Below, piece by piece: positions 1-9,102 of a stretch of DNA of 26,769 bases. Numbering within the stretch: position 1 is the first letter of the stretch; every line of letters starts with the position of its first letter. The translations under genes were made by a program, and so were the position numbers. The stretch comes from Podochytrium sp. JEL0797 (Eukaryota > Chytridiomycota > Chytridiomycetes > Chytridiales > Chytriomycetaceae), in assembly GCA_027596195.1 (NCBI GenBank), contig JADGJG010000267.1, positions 1 to 26,769 on the forward strand. The letters run 5' to 3'. The notes beneath the pieces were generated by a model, which saw nothing but the letters and a program-made list of their open reading frames with translations, did no database searches and had not been told where the DNA came from.

Positions 1-9
1 CTCACTCAC

Positions 10-1005
10 TTCGCTCGCCAATACGACAAGCGCCTTTTGAACAGTACTTCTAGTCAAGTCCGCCGTTTTGGTAAGCAGTTCCTGTTATGGTGCGGTTAGA
101 GATAGAAGAGAATCAGGGAATCTGCCGTTCCAAATACCGAAACGGGGATCTGGCGGAAACAAGCGAGCCCAAACACGGTGGTATCGTAATTGGCCCATCC
201 AGCGACGGGTGGCAAGTGAAAGTCTAAATGTGGAACCAAATTTAGACAAGTATCGCGGCGGATTAGGGGTGGTCCACTCAACAAATGAACTCTTCCTCGC
301 TGGCTGTTGGCAATTTCGAGGTCAGTATCGACGCGATAAAGAAGAAAATTCCTACAAACCATGAGCTCCATCTGGCAAACACAAGAATGGCTGTATCAAG
401 TGGTGTGTGTCAGAAAACGTCGGCTGAATCACCGCCCCCTCTCCCCTACACTCACAAAAAAGGACCATTCATCCGGCAACCCGATTGCAGTTCGACTTCC
501 ATCCTGCTCAAATGAATCTCCAAGAGGCTCTTTTCCTGGAAACGGCGGGGTCACGTATTCAATCTTTTTGGGAATGGAAAAAAAACACGTTCAGATGGAA
601 TTTTCGATAACACGTATCAAGAGCTTACTTGAGGTCCATTGCTATACGTCGGAATGAAAGAAAGAGCGTAAGTGATTGAGAAGGAGGAAAGAAGCATGAA
701 CAAACCGGTGATGAAACGTGACGCAGAGCACTATCAAGGAATCCAAACCCCAATTTAGTTCACTCAGTCGATCGTACCCAAACCAAACCACCCCAATCGG
801 ATCAGTTACCATGCAAAATGACTTTGGTTTTGTCCCGCCGAATTGCGGCTTGTTGCGTGATTGAAACCCGAGGCAGTGCCGCCAACGAAGGCCTTTCGAC
901 CGTGGCAACTTTCTGTTCCGACCCGATCACAGACGGATCCGTAGCTCCACTGTCCTTGATTTCAAGCCCTGCCGCTGCTTGAACGAGTTGTTCGTCGTCC
1001 GCCAT
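10..1005 (-). CDS. AVL9: AVL9-like late secretory pathway protein, 5' part (cut by left window edge)
   Basis: AVL9 is a DENN-type protein acting in late exocytic transport from the Golgi to the plasma membrane. The first 184 residues are assembled from eight exons: 810-1005, 706-730, 629-641, 456-563, 360-390, 283-303, 138-223 and 10-81, all joined in frame at GT-AG sites. Family hallmarks appear in order across the joins: FHHRNGPQIEY, PPFPGKEPLG, LPDEWSFFPFLCLPDGAH, EEEFIYFHLPP, TVFGLACFRQI and DLTRSTVQKALVVLASE. A roughly 65-residue polar N-terminal extension precedes the DENN start. The ATG at 1005 is the first methionine of the coding-like frame. A donor (GTGAGT) at 9-4 continues the gene off the left edge. 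The very short exons (13, 21, 25 and 31 nt) are odd. The family call is secure; the gene is incomplete here. Confidence 0.9.
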
Positions 1006-1082
1006 TTTTGCAAGAACAGATTTTGGCGGGACACAATGCCCCCCTCCCCCCAACGCCCACTCACAATGAACTTTCCCCTTGC

Positions 1083-1088
1083 TTTATT
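1083..1088 (-). other. Candidate polyadenylation signal of the ubiquilin gene
   Basis: A minus-strand AATAAA lies about 40 nt past the ubiquilin stop codon and about 80 nt before the AVL9 start. The 3' end of one gene and the promoter of the next must therefore share a gap of about 120 nt. The motif is seen; its use is inferred. Confidence 0.4.
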
Positions 1089-1124
1089 TGATATTTTAAC
1101 CTGTTTTGAATTCTCTCCTCATCC

Positions 1125-2726
1125 TCACATATCGAGCAAATAGTTGATCGCGCTGTCTACATTCCCACCAGCCGCCAACAACGCACGGATATTCTTTGGT
1201 GTGTCGCTGAACCCCATCGCATTCATCATCTCGAGTTGATCCTTGAACCGCTCCTCAGGAGGAACAACTGGAGCCGCAGGGACAGCAGGAGCAGGCGCCA
1301 CCACAGGCGCAGCCGCAGGCATCCCGAATCCAGCATACGGATTCGCATACGGATTCGCATAAGGATTCGCGCCAAAGAAAGGGTTGAACATTTGCTGTTG
1401 TTGTTGCTGTTGGGGAGGTTGCTGACCGTTTGCTCCCTGTGCAGCTTGCATCTGTTGCTGGAGTTGCATAATCTGCATGAGCATTTGGAGGCGCTGCGCT
1501 TGTGCGTCCACGGAGTTTGGTTGTTGTTGCTGTTGCGATTGTTGTCCGTTCATGTTCATGAGTGCACTGAGGAAGGGATCGGGCGCTCCTGGTTGCGTCA
1601 CTCCGGCTTGAGCAGCGGGAGTTGGGATCTGCTCGGTTTCAAGTTAAGAGACAATGTGGAAATATTTGGTCAAGGAGTTTGATTTCACCTGTGGGAGGGC
1701 ACTGGCGCCGCCAAACAACGAGTTCGCGCCACCGAAACCTATTTATCAAATTGCATACGGGTTTACAACAACTCGACAATGCGAATACAATAAACAATGT
1801 CAAACCAGCAAGCGGGTTTCGAGCAGTAGCCGCATTTCTCGCAGCAGCAGGGGCTGGGGCCGGAGCAGCCCACGGGTTCGGCAGGGCGCCCGAATTGTCT
1901 TCCAAATTCGCACCAATGCGTTCAGCGAAACGACGGTTCGATTCATCAGTGGTTCCAGGCGTCGTTGGAGCCAAAGCACGCTCAGTTCGCTCCATGGAAG
2001 AGTACACTATGGAAACCATCAGAGTTTCAAACTACAACCCAACCAAACCCCACACTCACTCGACGACAGTGCAGCCATCCCTCCAGGAATCGACTCAATA
2101 TTCGCCAACGACCGATCCTGATTTCGCATCATCTCGTCCATCAGGGCCGGGTTTCTCATTGCGCTCGTCATTTGGCGCAGGAACGCGGGGTCTCTGAGCA
2201 TGCGTCTGATTTCGGGGTTCTGCTCGGCCATGGCGTTCATGCGCGGATCGGCTTCCATGATGGTTGCCATGAGCTCGGGGTTGTCGAGGAGTGATTGCAT
2301 CATGGGGTTGTTCATAGCCTCGCGCATCTGATCGCGGTCGGGCATGGCCATGCCGCCGGGGAGTGTAGTGGCAGAGGCTGATGGGGCGGAGGCGGCGGCT
2401 TGCAGGGAGTTGTTGGCCTGAATCAAGGTTGTCAGGGGGTGGGAAATCCAATCATGCGGGATGATCCTCCTCGTGGAACCAAAGAACCCAATTCCGCTTA
2501 CCATTCGCACCACGTGGAGTGTCGCACCCTCAGCGAGGCCCATGTCCTTGACAACATCGTCGTCGTTGCGCAGGATTCGCCCCGCCACAACGACCCGCAT
2601 CTCGCTCGCTGCGATGCCCACAAGCGACGCAATCGACTCTTTGAGGCCCAGGAACGTGGCTTCGGGATCGATGCTGAGAGAAAGAATCTCGCCGCTGGGC
2701 GCCTTGATTTTGAGTGTGAGTGCCAT
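1125..2726 (-). CDS. DSK2: Ubiquilin/Dsk2 ubiquitin-like shuttle factor
   Basis: This shuttle protein carries ubiquitinated clients to the proteasome. Four exons (2060-2726, 1806-2006, 1689-1738, 1125-1628) give 473 residues. Residues 1-73 form an N-terminal ubiquitin-like domain (MALTLKIKAPSGE ... LAEGATLHVVR). Residues about 130-215 are STI1-like and rich in methionine and asparagine (NPMMQSLLDNPELM, MRDP-type repeats). Exon 1 joins exon 2 inside the typical ubiquilin stretch IPGGMAALSSMYSSMERTE. The middle is Ala/Pro-, Gln- and Asn-rich with a tandem NPYA repeat. The last 45 residues are a UBA domain with the ubiquitin-binding MGF loop (MNAMGFSD) and NVDSAINYLLDM. Domain order and length match the family, so the call is secure. 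The exact 5' end is set by the ATG in front of the ubiquitin-like domain. Confidence 0.94.
1333..1370 (-). repeat. 12-nt tandem repeat encoding NPYA units
   Basis: About three near-identical copies of a 12-nt unit (plus strand CGGATTCGCATA-like) lie in the last ubiquilin exon. They encode NPYANPYANPYAGFG just after a glutamine run. This is a coding minisatellite and may vary in copy number between strains. Confidence 0.7.
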
Positions 2727-2905
2727 TCGTGAGGTTGTTTTTGCGGAATTTTTCCGTTTCCTTGCTTGTTCATCTTCCTCCCTCTGTCCCCCCTCTCTCA
2801 TTTCACCTTATCATTTTATTGAAAAGTAGACACCTCAGAAACATAGGAACATACACTTCCCCACTCTCTCGCTTCCAAACTCCCATTCAATAAAAAAACT
2901 CCACA
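2727..2905. promoter_or_regulatory. Upstream region of the ubiquilin gene
   Basis: A non-coding gap between the ubiquilin ATG (minus strand) and the decayed UXS fragment. On the minus strand it must hold the ubiquilin promoter and 5' UTR. I see no clear TATA box; pyrimidine-rich stretches occur. Confidence 0.35.
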
Positions 2906-3320
2906 TTATACCTTGATCCTCATAATGTCAGGCTTGCGTCTCTGGGGATTATCCTTGGGCATGGGCATGTCCTTGATAGTCGCGTTCGGGTTCACCAAGT
3001 CACGGATGGACTCGGCAAACTCAAGAAGTGTGTACTCGTCGGGGTTGCTCATGTTGACGGGCTGGCTGTCCTCAAAGTCCTCTGAGTTTATGAGGGCAAT
3101 CATGCAGTCGACAAGGTCGTGCACGTATTGGAATGACGCGTTTGCGCACCTCCGCCGTACACGGTAATTAAGTTAAATTAAATAAGTCATAATTTCAAAA
3201 AGAAAAAATGGAAATCAGTTTACAATCACGCCGGGGGATTCGAAAGAATCAACACGGTTAAACTTACGGGGTGATGTGTCCCCAGTAAGTCTCCTTTTGA
3301 GGGTGCTGCTCGGGGTCACC
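2906..3320 (-). pseudogene. Broken UDP-glucuronate decarboxylase (UXS) remnant
   Basis: UXS converts UDP-glucuronate to UDP-xylose; it is an extended short-chain dehydrogenase. Only two pieces of its coding sequence remain. Piece one (3320 down to 3268) reads GDPEQHPQKETYWGHITP, the family's substrate-site segment, and still ends in a perfect GTAAGT donor. Piece two (about 3165 down to 2906) reads TVYGGGAQTR, then, after a one-base frame break near 3136, SFQYVHDLVDCMIALINS and on to NPQRRKPDIMRIK. The N-terminal Rossmann half with its nucleotide-binding glycines is missing. The central segment with the catalytic YxxxK and the family's C-terminal end are also missing, and only 180 nt remain before the ubiquilin gene. 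A stop codon lies just upstream of piece one. The gene is inactive as read; an assembly fault is the alternative. Confidence 0.8.
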
Positions 3321-3371
3321 AATAAATTCATTTATTCAGTCGTTTGCGTTACACAAAAATCTTTCCAAAAA

Positions 3372-5967
3372 TCACTGCTTTCTCTTGAACGGAGGCGGCA
3401 TCGAAGTCGGCGGCGCCGAACTAAAAGAAAAATTCACATTCCCATCCCACACCGGCATCGACTCCTGCTGCTGTTGCTGCTGATTTTCCAGCGAAACGCG
3501 CTGCAACTCATCCAACTGTTCCTTCTTGTCAATCGACCGCGTCATGCAAAAATCGGTGCAGTTGGTCGCAAACGCGGTGAGGATGGGCGCAAAGTCCGTG
3601 TAGAAGCGGATCCCGCCCGAGAGGTTCGTCATGATTTCCTTGTAGGACGTGTGGGCGGAGCGGAATTCGGTGGAAAAGTGGTCGCGTTTGAGGAGGATGG
3701 GGTGGGTGCGTTTCCAGTCGGTGAATTTGGCGTTTCGCGCCTGTGTGTGTGGGTGTTTTTTTTGTGGTGAGTTTCGTGGGAAGGGAACGATCAAGATTGC
3801 ACGAGTTGCTACCGTGATCAGAGCCATGATGCTCGTTTGAGACTTGAGGGACGCTTGACATTTTTCGACGAGTGGATCGTACTTTTTGAGTTCGGCCTCG
3901 ACAATCGCAGAAGCGTCCAGCTGGTCGTTCGTTTCACTTAATTGCAGCAGACGTGCAGCTGTTATTTACCAATGATCAGCGTCAGCAAAAAAACGAAGCG
4001 TAGGCGCTGAAAAACAAAACACAAAAAGACCAGGTAAACACTCACCAATATCATCCCCCTTCCTCATCACCTCAAGCTCCTTCTCAATCTCCACCCTCTT
4101 CACAAACACATCATTCAACAACGTCACCACCGCCTTCAACTTAACCACCTCCTCCACCCTCTCCGCATCCACCTGCGCCTCTCCACCCCCCAACTGGACA
4201 AGCACAGCCTCCTCATTCCCTTCCCCCGCCAAACAAATCCGCTCATAATTCTGCGAAACTTTTGCCATCACGACATCATCGGACCGCTTCGCCGCCTCGA
4301 GTTTCTGCGCATACCCAGCCCCAGCTTGTCTCAACCCACCCGTGAGCGCGCGACTCTCGAGACGCGTCCATCGCGTTCCGAATCCTTTGGGACCACGCAT
4401 CTCCATATCTTCTCGCTCCTCCTGATCCAGCGCTGCAATCGCCCCCGCAAGCGTGCTCACACACACGTCGCGTGCAGTCGTATGTTGCGCAATCTGGAAA
4501 TCGAGCGGCCTGGTGCCCATATTCGCGAGGTTCGATGTGGAACGGAGGTGGTGCAAGAATTGGGAGTTGGTTTGCGAAACGGTTTCAAGGGCAGCGGGGA
4601 GTTGCATTTCGGAAAGTGCAGCGCGGGAGGCGGTCGTGGCATCTGTCAGTTGCGTGAAGGGGGCGAGACGTTTGGACAGGGAATCGAAATATTGAGATTG
4701 GATTTCACGCAGGTGTTCGGGCACGATGGAGGAAAACAGGGGTGTGAAGGGAGTTGGGGTGTAGCTCGAGAGAGATGAGGAATCGGGTTTGACCATCACG
4801 GCGGGGGAAATGGCGGGGAGGGTTGTGGGGATGACTTCCATGTAGATTGCGTCATTGTCCTTTTCGGCGGGGCCGAGAAGGGCCACGGTTTCATTGAGGA
4901 GGGATTTGATTTCGAGTTTTAAGGCGGCGGGGAGCGTGTCGGCGTCGGTGTCGAGAATGGTGGGAGTGGATTTCGAGAGAATGGATTGGAACAGGGAGGT
5001 GGACGACGACGAGGTGTCGAATCTTTCGAGGGACGACTTTGCCGAACGCAGAAGCGCGATTTCTTGGGCGTATTTGCCGAGTTCAGAGGATTGCTCAACA
5101 ACGCGCGACTGGCGGAAACACGCAGTGGCGTCAAAGAAGGCGGCATTCGCGCGGAACAACGCGAGAGTGGCCGCGGGAAACACGGAAGTGGCTGTGGCCT
5201 TTTGGGCAGCAGCGGAATAAAGGTTTGCAGCAGCCTTTGCGAGTTTGGCCACGAGTTGGTGCTTGAGGGAGTCTGGTAAAAAGTAAATAAAAATAAAATA
5301 AATAAAAAAACGCGCACCGTTCACTGCCTTGCGCACAAATGCATCCTGTGCCATGGCAAGACAGGCAGCCTCGAGGGCGTCGAGCACTTGGTCGTTTTCA
5401 AACTCAGCAGCAGTCGCGTGTCCCATGTCGACGGCGTTTGCAGCGACGCGCCGTGCCTCGCTGAAGACAAAGGCGGCGCCGCACGCGGCTTTGCAACGCT
5501 GCTGCGGCGGCGCCTCAGAAGACGAATTCGCGAGGGCTGCGCCAAAGTTGAAGAGCGTCGCCGCGCGCTCAGTCGCGAGTGAAAAAGAAGTGGTTGTGCG
5601 TGCGCTGTCGCTGTTTGCATTGTTAGTCTACTAGAGAGTGTGCTGGGAGTGTGCTAGGCAACCGCAGCGAGTGCTAGACACGAGTGGTAAATAGGGGACA
5701 GGGGACGTACCCGCCAAAGGCCGCACCCCACGTGAAGGACACGCTGCTGCGCGCAACGCCCTTGGACGCAACCACACCCAGCTGCTGCTGATACGTTGCC
5801 AGGTCGCCAATGCCGCCCAGGGCCGCCACGCGCCGCAGCGTGTTCATGGCCTCGAGGTCGCCAACGAGTTCCGTGGGCGTCGCCTGGAACTGCGATGCTG
5901 GCGCAAGCGTCACAGTCAGCTGCTGGAAGTCGGTCGTTTCGCACACGGCCTTCTTGAGGGGAAACAT
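3372..5967 (-). CDS. BRO1/ALIX-family ESCRT adaptor
   Basis: BRO1-domain proteins bind ESCRT-III (Snf7/CHMP4) and act in multivesicular body sorting, membrane scission or pH signalling. Five exons (5711-5967, 5318-5610, 4046-5272, 3813-3958, 3372-3740) give 763 residues. The N-terminus MFPLKKAVCETTDF and the segment SFTWGAAFGGDSARTTTSFSL, followed by ERAATLFNFGAAL, are typical BRO1-domain sequence. The helical repeat continues through NDSLKHQLVAKLAKAAANLY to about residue 380. A long helical V-domain region follows, ending near SIMALIT-ARNAKFTDWKR. The C-terminal tail is short (PPTSMPPPFKRKQ), without a long proline-rich region, so it is closer in size to fungal Rim20/Bro1 than to human ALIX. 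I cannot say whether it is the Bro1 or the Rim20 orthologue. The gene is divergent from the FCHO gene. Confidence 0.88.
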
Positions 5968-6277
5968 CGAGTCGCGAGTTGGGAAAAGAAAAAAAATGCA
6001 TGTCCGAATCCCCTCCCAGTCCTTTCTCTCGTTTTCGTATTTTACATGAAGAGGGGGTTACGATAAGCTGGCTGTTCTGCTTCGCCCATCATTACATGAA
6101 CTTGAGGTAATGAAAAGGAAACGGAACTCTCACATTCTATTTCGAAATTCGCGATTTCAGCATATTTTGTTTTATTACCTTAGCTGTACGAGAAACAGAT
6201 AGCATCACATCGCTATTTTCTACTATTTGGGAGGGGGTGTGGGTGCTTTGTGGGGTCTTCTGCCTTTCTTCGCAAAA
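5968..6277. promoter_or_regulatory. Divergent promoter region between the ALIX and FCHO genes
   Basis: A 310-nt gap between two start codons that point away from each other. It is AT-richer than the flanking exons, with T-runs, and holds no convincing protein-coding exon. Part of it may be transcribed leader of either gene. The FCHO start is uncertain, so a small coding exon here cannot be fully excluded. Confidence 0.5.
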
Positions 6278-9040
6278 ATGGTGAGCGGCGATCGAAGGCA
6301 CCACCCCCACTCACAATCTGTTGTAGACATCTCCAGTTCCCTCTTTACGAGGCGGAAACAGCTCGCAGCCTCGAGAATACGTGGACGCTGCAGCCACCAG
6401 GCTCAAAACGTGCAAAACGATCGATTCTGAAATCGCAGCCTTCTTCCAAGAGAGGTGAGGCACGAATTCGGGTCGCACCCTCCTCGCCCGATTGAAAAGC
6501 ATCGGGATCTTGAACTCGTGATTCCCTTTCGGCCTTGCATGCACATTTTGATCCAACCAACCTGCTCAATTTAGACTCGCACTCGAAGCCCAATACACAA
6601 AGGGATTGGAGCAGTTGTCCAAGAAGACGTTGTCGGTTTCAAACAGCCAGTTGGGGTCAGTTTAGGCTTCCATTTCCAGCCCCTTGCGATCATCGTGAAG
6701 TGACTCACTTTTCACCCCTGAGAGGGGATTTCAGAGCATTCTATGACGTTTGGAACAAAGTCCTTGTGTCTACTGCTGAAGAGTCTCAAGTCCATCATCG
6801 ATTTGCTGTTGGATTGACCGAGAAAGTCGTTGCGTGAGTCCCCGTGCGCTTGTTCTTATCCGCTGCTGATATCGTCATTCTCAGGCCACTGGAAAACTTT
6901 ATGGATTCCGATCAGGAGTGGCGCAGAGCGAGAACTGTGAGTGCTTTATGAGACTTGATGCGGTCTTCCAGTTGAGCTCACGATATTCAATCAGTACGAA
7001 GTTGAACTCGCGCGTTTTCTGAAGGAATACGATGATAAAGTGAAGGGGCTGAAGAAGGAAGGGAAAGGTGCCCTTGGAGGGTTCCTGAAGAACTTGAAAA
7101 TGAAGAAGAACGAAGGTTTGGCGCGTTTCCCCTTTCTTTATTTGTTTTCTAAAAAGTCGATTTCAGAGATGTCGCCGGAGACTGTTCGCGAAATCGAAAC
7201 TGCAAACCAAGCTTTTGTTGTCAAGGCCACTCCATTGATTCTGGTAAGTGACTGTACGATATTGCAAAGGCTTAGTCTGATGTCGATTCTCGGGTCAGAA
7301 ATTTGAGGAAATGGATCGTTCGAGAAAGGGAGCCCTCAACAACAATATCGCACAATTTTGTGAGCTGTATGGCAAAATGGTCAAGCCAATCTCGGAGGTT
7401 CGTTGTCACGGCTCCATTTGGTTTTGAATTCTGGGCCAACCCATTGTTTTTAGATTCCGGACCGAATTTTCGCTGCCTCGCTCGGATTTGATATTGAGGG
7501 CGACAAAAAGTTCTTTGCCGGCATTCTTGGATGGGGTGGGTTATTGTTTGCATCCTTCCATCAAATTGTGTGTCTAATTAGGGGTTTCTCCGCAGAGAAC
7601 AACACGTTCGACTCCCATCCTGTTGCTGGAATCGCGCGAACCGACAGCGTGGTGCGGCATGAAGCAATTTCTTTCAGCGACATTCAATTCTGATACAGTT
7701 TTTTTGTAGGATGTCCCACCAGCCGAAGCTGCTCCTGCTCCTGCTCCACTTGTCGACGATGAGGGTTTCACCATCGTGCCTTCCAACAACACGCCGCCGA
7801 CATGGGCAGCCCCTGCCAAAGCGGCTGATTTCGACAGCTCAGAGGACGAAGACCACGCGGATACGTATGAACTCGTCTCGGGGGTCTAGAATGCTGGTTT
7901 ACTGATTCTCAAAACACAGGGCCGCAGCTGAAGCCCCGAAAATGAAGGTTGCAATCGCATCCAACGTGATTGAAGACGAAAATTCTTCGAGTGCTTTGAA
8001 TACAATGAAGAGTTTGGCTTCGGCACTGCCACCTTCCAAGAGAAAGACGTGAGTGAATTTTTAGTTTTTCGAGTTTTTGGAAATAACACCTACCTCGTAG
8101 CGTGAATCGAATGTCGACGATTCAAAACCCTACAACCACCACTTCATCTCAGCAACCCGGTCCATCCAGTGCTCCCATCGCATCCCCGCAGATCCCCTTT
8201 GTGCCCATACCGTTGACGTCCCAACCTCCACCAGTGAACTCATTCAGCTCAGCATTTGAGTCCTCTCTCCCCAAAGCAAAGCCGCCGGTTGTCAAACTCC
8301 ACGGCAGTGTCGTCGAAACCGTCAACGTCCTCATCCGAGACGGCTCCATTGAGAAGCTCCTCCTCACAGGAGAAATCTCCGTCTCGATCCCGCAAAATGT
8401 TGAATCTGTTCCACCAAACACGAAATTCAAGCTCTCGATTCACGGAACGGACGCGTTTGAGCATTTTGTTGCGAATGAGGCGTTTGCGGCGGTGCAAACG
8501 GGGGAGGATAATGGGTTGGTGGTTGATTTGTCAAAATTGGCTTCTGTTTCTGGGGCTGCGGCTACGCAACTGGCTAAATACCAAGTGCGTGTGGCGGAGG
8601 ATGATTTGGATTTTTATGCGCCTATTCTCGCGAATCCGATGTGGAAATGCGATGTTGGGTCTGCGTCGCTCCTTCTTGCGTATGAGTACAACAGCGATTT
8701 GATTACCCAATTGGATGTTGGCGAGGTTCGCATTTTGGCGAATCTGGTGGATGGGGGGGACCTCGTGTCTGCGCAAATGAAACCCGAGGGAGCGTTTGAT
8801 CAAGCGAGGCGTTCGTTGTTGTGGGCTGTTGGGGCGTTGGATAGCAAGAATGAGGAGCCCATCAAGTTGATTGCGAGGGTGGAAACGAGTGGGCAGGCTA
8901 CACCTGGGACGATTGCGATCCAGTTCAAGGCTGTGGGGAGGTTGTTGTCGGGGATTGATATTGATGTTCATGATGATGCTGTTGTGTTGAAGGAGGTGGC
9001 GAAAAGTGTTGTTTCTGGGAAGTATGCTTGTTTTATGTGA
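6278..9040 (+). CDS. SYP1: FCHO/Syp1-type endocytic F-BAR and mu-homology protein
   Basis: FCHO/Syp1 proteins start clathrin-coated pits: the F-BAR domain bends membrane and the C-terminal mu-homology domain (muHD) binds cargo and adaptors. My model has 13 exons: 6278-6280, 6369-6454, 6575-6655, 6735-6833, 6885-6936, 6995-7115, 7167-7243, 7299-7397, 7454-7535, 7596-7651, 7710-7864, 7920-8048 and 8101-9040, giving 659 residues. The F-BAR part (about 1-255) reads REYVDAAATRLKTC, SEIAAFFQER, LALEAQYTKGLEQLSKK and ALNNNIAQFCELYGKMV. An acidic, proline- and serine-rich linker follows. The muHD starts near residue 408 (VVETVNVLIRDGSIEKLLLTGEISV) and ends in GKYACFM. The start is the weak point: ATG 6278 would be followed at once by an intron. 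Everything from 6369 on is firm. Confidence 0.87.
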
Positions 9041-9102
9041 AGAGACGGAAAATAAACTCATTTTATCAGTTATACTTACTTATTATGGGAGAAAGGGTTA
9101 TT
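9041..9102. other. Shared 3' end of the convergent FCHO and IFT122 genes
   Basis: Only 62 nt separate the two stop codons. A plus-strand AATAAA at 9051-9056 can serve FCHO. On the minus strand an AATAAA (9102-9107) contains the IFT122 TAA stop itself. The two transcripts' 3' ends almost certainly overlap. Confidence 0.5.

Noticed and set aside
68..657. Overlapping plus-strand open frames at the left end
   Set aside because: They are antisense to the AVL9 exons, show no family similarity and lack conserved structure; the minus-strand splice model explains the region.
1622..2294. Plus-strand open frames of up to 191 codons
   Set aside because: Antisense shadows of the ubiquilin exons; composition mirrors the Ala/Pro-rich opposite strand.
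3175..3267. Reading 3175-3267 as a normal intron of a working UXS gene
   Set aside because: The donor is good, but the next piece resumes over 60 residues later in the family alignment and is then frame-shifted, so the gene cannot be intact.
4326..5634. Several plus-strand open frames and alternate minus frames
   Set aside because: They overlap the long ALIX exon, whose sequence matches the family throughout; the shadows carry no recognisable domain.
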